A stretch of DNA of 64,000 nucleotides from Progne subis subis (taxonomy: Eukaryota; Chordata; Aves; Passeriformes; Hirundinidae). A program made the position numbers and the translations under genes. Positions 54,018 through 64,000 of this stretch are shown here, one piece after another. The DNA is taken from assembly GCA_022316685.1 (NCBI GenBank), contig JAKJHU010000158.1, forward strand, positions 347,493-411,492, given 5' to 3'. The notes below the pieces were generated by a model. It had not been told where the DNA came from and did not search any database. It saw only the letters and a list, made by a program, of their open reading frames with translations. How positions within the stretch are numbered: position 1 is the stretch's first letter; every line of letters starts with the position of its first letter.

Positions 54018-54378
54018 ATCCCTTGATAGGATTTGTGTGTAATTAGCTGGTTTATTCATTTAACAGGTCTAATTCACAGATCAGCTAAGTGTGAAAAGTG
54101 CAGTGGGCTTCAAATGTGCCACGAAGTGCAACCAGCTCAGAGCAAGGCCTGGGGAAAAGACAAATGTGGGAGAGAGGCCACAGGCAGGTGCTGAGCCAGG
54201 GCTGGTAAATTTGGTATTTATAGCAAAGCTCTTCTAAAGAGCAGCCTGAGAAAGGAGATAAATCTCCTAAGGAAACACCCTTGGCAGGTGCCCAGGGAAG
54301 GTTGTTTCCTTGTTATTCCCCCCCAGAGGTGAGAATAGCCTTTAAGGCACGGCTGGCTGTACGTCTCCACGGCGCCGC

Positions 54379-54394
54379 CTTTGAACGTTCAAAG
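54379..54394. promoter_or_regulatory. TCF/LEF-type perfect palindrome
   Basis: CTTTGAACGTTCAAAG is a perfect 16-bp palindrome holding two inverted TCF/LEF-like CTTTGAA sites around ACGT. It lies 44 bp from the CTCF-like motif. Confidence 0.4.
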
Positions 54395-54437
54395 ACACAA
54401 AATGGATTCGTGGGGCGCGGTGCAAGGCCCGGCGCGG

Positions 54438-54451
54438 CCACGGGGGGGCAG
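54438..54451 (+). promoter_or_regulatory. CTCF-like motif downstream of ENO1
   Basis: CCACGGGGGGGCAG matches the CTCF core CCGCGNGGNGGCAG with one mismatch, inside a small CpG-containing patch (54.36-54.50 kb) between the ENO1 3' end and the proposed RERE promoter. A role as a domain boundary is inferred from motif and position only. Confidence 0.45.
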
Positions 54452-54819
54452 TGCTGAGCACAGCCAGCCCCAGGGCAGCGGCGCAGGTCATTAACAGAAC
54501 GGGAAATTAACGCTTCTCTTACAGATCTGCCATTCCGGGAAAAAACGGCCTCACACACCCTCTCGCTCAGTTGTGTCTTGATTTGTTTTTTCCTGTCTGG
54601 GAAGGGACTGAGGTCACAATTCTGCTCCTTGTGACAGAGCCAAAACAGTAACAGAAGCACCATGGGGGCAGAGACACCTCAAAAACTCTTGCGAAAGCCC
54701 TGGGAAAAAGGGCAACATGAGCCTTAAGGCTTCTTCTACCAAATCATTCCGTGACTCCACGATGCGAATGTGGGAATCCCTGCTCCCCCAGATCCTCCAA
54801 ATAACTCCAAGCCACAGAC

Positions 54820-63638
<8,819 letters not shown>

Positions 63639-63661
63639 CTGAAAAGAGGAGCTTAGAATTA

Positions 63662-63826
63662 CTCATTGAATGGTTTGGGCTGGAAGGGACCATAAAGCTC
63701 AACCCCTCCCAAACCCTGCCACCGGACCAGGCTGCTGGACAAGCCTCATCCAGCCTGGCCTGGAACATTCTCAGGGATGAGGCAGCCACAGCTTCTCTGG
63801 GCAAGCTCCTCCAGTCCCATGACTTC
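63662..63826 (-). mobile_element. CR1 LINE 3'-end fragment in ENO1 intron 1
   Basis: The plus strand reads TGGTTTGGGCTGGAAGGGAC and continues with blocks such as CAGCCTGGCCTGGAACATTC and GGCAGCCACAGCTTCTCTGG. This is the familiar antisense of the avian CR1 3' end. The fragment is short, old and 5'-truncated, as is normal for CR1. Confidence 0.85.
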
Positions 63827-64000
63827 TGTCATAAAAAAAAGAAAAATCACTTCCTTATGTGCAAAGGACAATCTTTTGATATTTCCAAGTGACTTGACTG
63901 CCTAATCGTCAGACCCAAGACAGAACAGCAGGGGCAGATGACAAATCTAAAGGAACATCACCTCACCGCGTCAGAGCAGACAAGAGATCCTAAAACAGCA

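Larger units (their letters stand above)
51859..54378. other. Intergenic downstream of ENO1
   Basis: No recognised gene. A TTATAA box near 52920 and an ATG at 52764 with a good CAG|GTAACA donor exist on the minus strand, upstream of the coding-like stretches at 50.2-50.9 kb, but connecting them is speculative. Confidence 0.45.

Overview
The window looks like avian nuclear DNA, probably a gene-dense microchromosome segment. The evidence is an alpha-enolase gene with vertebrate exon sizes and short introns, several fragments that read like the 3' ends of CR1 LINEs (the dominant avian retroposon), GC-rich minisatellites and two CpG islands. There is no sign of bacterial operons, CRISPR arrays, insertion sequences or phage. 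The species cannot be fixed from the sequence alone.

The one gene that can be read with certainty is ENO1 (alpha-enolase) on the minus strand. Its coding sequence runs from an ATG at 63629 to a TAA at 55220-55222. There are eleven coding exons (numbered 2-12), and a poly(A) signal lies at 54841-54846. The spliced exons give exactly 434 codons with all catalytic residues present. The 5' non-coding exon and promoter lie beyond 64000. Intron 3 contains a second, diverged copy of exon 4 (60284-60342). It has the same 59-nt length, the same phase and intact splice sites, and is a strong candidate for mutually exclusive splicing.

From 1 to about 50 kb there is no recognisable protein-coding gene. 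CpG islands lie at about 5.2-5.8 kb and 44.7-45.3 kb. Each carries a (GGA)n tract and a good 5' splice site on the minus strand, so both look like leftward promoters with a non-coding first exon. In vertebrates the neighbour downstream of ENO1 on the same strand is RERE, whose 5' end points toward ENO1. I infer that these are RERE promoters and that 1-44.8 kb is RERE 5' intronic sequence, but no RERE coding exon is visible. Between the two islands lie three minisatellite arrays: a 20-21-bp G-rich array at 13.6-14.6 kb, a roughly 60-bp array at 20.0-21.0 kb and an irregular C-rich array at 24.2-24.55 kb. A 49-bp array lies at 45.8-46.06 kb.

The interval between the proposed RERE promoter and the ENO1 3' end (46-54.8 kb) holds CR1 fragments, a degenerate tRNA-like fold, a CTCF-like motif and a TCF/LEF palindrome just downstream of ENO1. 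At 50.2-50.9 kb two stretches read like coding exons of a gene I do not recognise; they are the least explained part of the window.
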